A stretch of DNA of 23,125 nt, from positions 1 through 23,125 of the forward strand of contig JBKHDX010000055.1 in the NCBI GenBank assembly GCA_046541115.1, written 5' to 3'. Of the stretch, positions 20,517 to 23,125 are shown piece after piece (within the stretch, counting starts at the first letter, position 1; every line of letters begins with the position of its first letter). Position numbers and translations under genes: made by a program. Below the pieces are notes generated by a model, which worked only from the letters and a program-made list of their open reading frames with translations, made no database searches and was not told where the DNA came from. The DNA comes from Jaaginema sp046541115 (GTDB taxonomy: Bacteria > Cyanobacteriota > Cyanobacteriia > Cyanobacteriales > Spirulinaceae).

Positions 20517-23125
20517 ATGAAATATTCGCAACTGGTACGACTCAATCAAGGACTGTTAGGCGGAACTGCTTTATTAGCCTTGATGTCGATTGCGACGGGA
20601 GGATTGGCTGCGGGGGGTTTAGCAGGTGCAGCTTTAGGAGGAATCGCCAACTTTACCGCCGGGATGACAGGGAACAACTTAGGGACGTTAGTTGAGAGAC
20701 TCCGCAGCAGTAGCGATGTTCTCCGCAACGAAGACCTAGCCAAAGCAGCAGGACGAACCATTGGCAAGACGTTATCAGAAAAAATAGCCCCCAAATTCCC
20801 CGAACTTGAAGCACAACTAAACGCTTTAGCCGACCAAACCGAGGGTTATTGGGTGGAGTGGACAGAACAAGCCCAAACCCTAAATGTGTTTGCCTCCCTG
20901 CAAGAAGACCAGTTAGTTAACCTCTTTGCCACTGAACCACACGAATTTACTCAGTATAAAGTCCTCCCCCTCCCAGAATGGCAAGAAGTGGTGACTTGGC
21001 TGTTTGAAAAGGGATGCGAGAAACGAGTCTTGAGGGGACAGGATGCAGGCGAATATCAAGATGTCATTACCGCCTTAGCCAAGGAATTAGAGCCGAACTT
21101 TAGTAAATATTTGCGCCAAGTCCTCAAAGACGATGAAAGGGCATTCAAGGGGATGTTGTTGGACTTGTTGGGGTTAATTTTGAGTCGGTTGGATGACTTG
21201 GCAACCCGCGAAGATACGCAACAAATCTCTCAAGATACGCGGCGATTATTACATGAAGTTGTCAAACTACGCCAAGACCTGAACCGTCCGCCCCTGTCGC
21301 CCCCACCCAGACCGATAATGGGGGCAGTGGATACCGTCCCCAAACTCCCCGATAACTTTCTGCCTCGTCCCCAAGACCTCGAACAGTTAAAAGACCGCTT
21401 GTTGACCCCCACTACTCAAACCTTGGTGATGACCGGACAAGCTCGGAAAGTGGGGTTGCAGGGAATGGGCGGCATTGGCAAAACCGTCTTGGCCGCAGCT
21501 TTGGCGCGGGATGAGGTAGTGCGGCGGCAGTTTCGGGATGGCATTGTCTGGTTAACCGTGGGGATTCAGCCGGAACCAATGGCGTTGTATCAGCGTATTG
21601 CGACGACTTTGGGGGAAAGCAACACCTATCAGGAAGGGGAAGCTCAGTGGAATGCTTATCTGTCGAATTTACTGGGGGATAAATCCTGTTTGTTGGTGTT
21701 GGATGATGTTTGGGAAAAACGAGAAGCCGAGCGTTTTGTGGAGGTGTTGGGTTCTGATTGTCGCTTGTTGCTAACTACGCGGGATGCCCGATTAATTCAG
21801 GGTTTGGGGGCGCAGGGGTATGAAGTGGAAATGCTCGACGACAACCAAGCCCGGCAACTATTGGCGAATTGGGCGCAACTGCACGTTGAAATGTTACCCC
21901 CAGAAGCAGACGCTGTAATCAAACATTGTGGGCGGTTGCCTTTGGCGTTGGCTTTGGCTGGGGCACAAGTTCACGCGGGAACGAGTTGGTCGGATTTGGT
22001 CGCTGCTTTGGATGCGGCGGATTTACGCTTTCTTGATTATACCCATGGCAGTATTTATAAATCCCTGGAAGTCAGCATCCAAGCATTAGACCCACCCCTG
22101 CAACAAGCTTATCTGGAGTTGGGGATTGTTGCCCCGGATGTCGCCATCTCCGAGGCGGCGTTGGTGATGTTGTGGGGACGACGGGAAAATCAGCCAGAAT
22201 ATCAACTGCGGCGGTGGTTGACGGAGTTGGCGCAACGGGCATTGGTGTTTGTGTCGGGGGAATCGCCTCATCGGTGGGTGGTTCTCCATGACGTACCGCA
22301 GAAATATTTACAGGAACACCTCCAAGATGAGGCTTTGTTGCATCGAGAGTTTTTGCAAAGTTATGGCGGCGGCAAGTTCCCCTGGACGGGGGCTGAGGTG
22401 AAGGGGGAACTGTATCTTTATCAACAAGCGGCGTATCACTTTGAGAAAGCTGGAGCAATGAATTATTTCCGGCAGTTATTGGGCGATTTTGCTTGGTTGG
22501 AAAGGAAACTGGCAGCAACAGATGTGCGGGCGTTGTTGCTGGACTTTGGGGTTATGACAGCAACACCAAGCCAGGGAACAGACAACCAAGCTCTAAACCT
22601 TATCAAAGAGGCGGTGTGCTTATCGGCTCATGTTTTAGAACAGGATAAGACTAAACTGGCGGGGCAACTGTTGGGGCGGTTGCTATCGTTTGTAAAACGT
22701 CCCCCAACCTATCGCTATTTCTGGGAAAAAATCCCCCTTATGGGGCAGTATTTACCGAAATATGCTGCCAGAAAGCAAACTCCGGGCAAATATGCTGTCA
22801 TTGAGCAGTTACTTTTTCAAGCCCAACAAAGACGAGGTAAACCCTGGTTTCGTCCCCTCACTGCTAACCTTACCCCTCCGGGCGGCCCTTTGATTCGTAC
22901 TCTTTCAGATCATAGTCGCTCGGTAACGGCAGTCGCCATCAGTGCCGATGGGCAACGAGCGGTTTCCGGTTCAGACGATAATACCCTGAAAGTGTGGAAC
23001 TTAGAAACCGGGGAAGTCGAACGCACCCTGACCGGTCATAGTAGCGGGGTAAACGCTGTGGCCATCAGCCCCGATGGGCAACGAGCGGTTTCCGGTTCAG
23101 ACGATAATACCCTGAAAGTGTGGAA
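20517..23125 (+). CDS. NB-ARC STAND protein with WD40 repeats (3' end beyond window)
   Basis: One open frame of 869 codons runs from the ATG at 20517 to the window edge without a stop. Residues about 12-56 are hydrophobic and Gly/Ala-rich (GGLAAGGLAGAALGGIANFT), a possible membrane or glycine-zipper element, followed by a helical effector-like region (57-255) and a Pro-rich linker (about 257-267). The NB-ARC core has a P-loop GMGGIGKT (316-323), Walker B LLVLDDVW (392-399), TTRDAR (about 419-424) and a GLPL-like GRLPLALAL (about 470). A winged-helix/helical arm follows, then WD40 repeats from about residue 795 (42 residues each; GHSSGVNAVAISPDGQ, GSDDNTLKVW). Such STAND proteins are ATP-driven switches that oligomerise on sensing a ligand through the WD40 end, related to plant and bacterial NLR-like immune proteins. 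The ligand and effector activity are unknown. No Shine-Dalgarno sequence precedes the ATG. Confidence 0.93.
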   Translation, partial: MKYSQLVRLNQGLLGGTALLALMSIATGGLAAGGLAGAALGGIANFTAGMTGNNLGTLVERLRSSSDVLRNEDLAKAAGRTIGKTLSEKIAPKFPELEAQLNALADQTEGYWVEWTEQAQTLNVFASLQEDQLVNLFATEPHEFTQYKVLPLPEWQEVVTWLFEKGCEKRVLRGQDAGEYQDVITALAKELEPNFSKYLRQVLKDDERAFKGMLLDLLGLILSRLDDLATREDTQQISQDTRRLLHEVVKLRQDLNRPPLSPPPRPIMGAVDTVPKLPDNFLPRPQDLEQLKDRLLTPTTQTLVMTGQARKVGLQGMGGIGKTVLAAALARDEVVRRQFRDGIVWLTVGIQPEPMALYQRIATTLGESNTYQEGEAQWNAYLSNLLGDKSCLLVLDDVWEKREAERFVEVLGSDCRLLLTTRDARLIQGLGAQGYEVEMLDDNQARQLLANWAQLHVEMLPPEADAVIKHCGRLPLALALAGAQVHAGTSWSDLVAALDAADLRFLDYTHGSIYKSLEVSIQALDPPLQQAYLELGIVAPDVAISEAALVMLWGRRENQPEYQLRRWLTELAQRALVFVSGESPHRWVVLHDVPQKYLQEHLQDEALLHREFLQSYGGGKFPWTGAEVKGELYLYQQAAYHFEKAGAMNYFRQLLGDFAWLERKLAATDVRALLLDFGVMTATPSQGTDNQALNLIKEAVCLSAHVLEQDKTKLAGQLLGRLLSFVKRPPTYRYFWEKIPLMGQYLPKYAARKQTPGKYAVIEQLLFQAQQRRGKPWFRPLTANLTPPGGPLIRTLSDHSRSVTAVAISADGQRAVSGSDDNTLKVWNLETGEVERTLTGHSSGVNAVAISPDGQRAVSGSDDNTLKVW

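Noticed and set aside
22072..22518. 148-codon antisense frame inside the STAND gene
   Set aside because: Its Pro/Thr-rich translation is a by-product of the sense codons of the NB-ARC protein, which has clear motifs.

Overview
The window reads as chromosomal DNA of a filamentous-type cyanobacterium. The evidence is the many GCGATCGC (HIP1-type) octamers (first one at 172-179), intergenic arrays of the heptamer ACCAATA, and cyanobacterial-style gene families: hybrid kinases, a DICT-domain protein, pentapeptide repeats, a Uma2 nuclease and an NB-ARC/WD40 protein. No species is assigned. No rRNA, tRNA or CRISPR array was seen.

Layout. (1) 72-3849, minus: a two-gene signalling operon, a membrane Cache-domain hybrid histidine kinase followed by a soluble receiver-kinase fusion. 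(2) 4380-7054, plus: a GMC flavin oxidoreductase and a K+-channel-like membrane protein, separated by a composite repeat that runs up to the channel's start codon. (3) 7055-9792: an accessory-looking stretch with a four-hairpin array resembling an IS200/IS605 end, a patatin-like lipase, a minimal RNA-ligase-like nucleotidyltransferase with no ATG start, and a frameshifted remnant of a NACHT-type N-terminal domain. (4) 9793-11053, plus: two toxin-antitoxin modules packed head to tail as antitoxin-toxin-toxin-antitoxin, with all junctions overlapping. (5) 11176-15689, minus: a tightly coupled four-gene polysaccharide or glycoconjugate cluster (FkbM methyltransferase, GT4, O-antigen ligase/polymerase-like membrane protein, GT4). 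(6) 15759-18668, minus: an exported small protein, a pentapeptide-repeat protein and a DICT-HD protein with a degenerate HD-GYP site. (7) 19020-20308, plus: a Uma2 nuclease, a ribbon-helix-helix-type antitoxin with a truncated PIN toxin, and an HNH remnant. (8) 20517 to the window end, plus: a large STAND (NB-ARC) protein with a hydrophobic Gly/Ala-rich N-terminus and nearly identical WD40 repeats, cut by the window edge.

The two flanking blocks (signalling and glycan genes) look like ordinary chromosome. The segments at 7.0-11.1 kb and 19.0-23.1 kb look like accessory or defence-type DNA: toxin-antitoxin genes, a STAND protein, a patatin, an RNA ligase, broken NACHT, PIN and HNH pieces, and hairpin repeats. 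I see no complete known anti-phage operon. The best leads for something new are the STAND protein, the hairpin array at 7071-7174, the minimal RNA ligase, and the composite repeat that sits in the same orientation directly before two unrelated genes.
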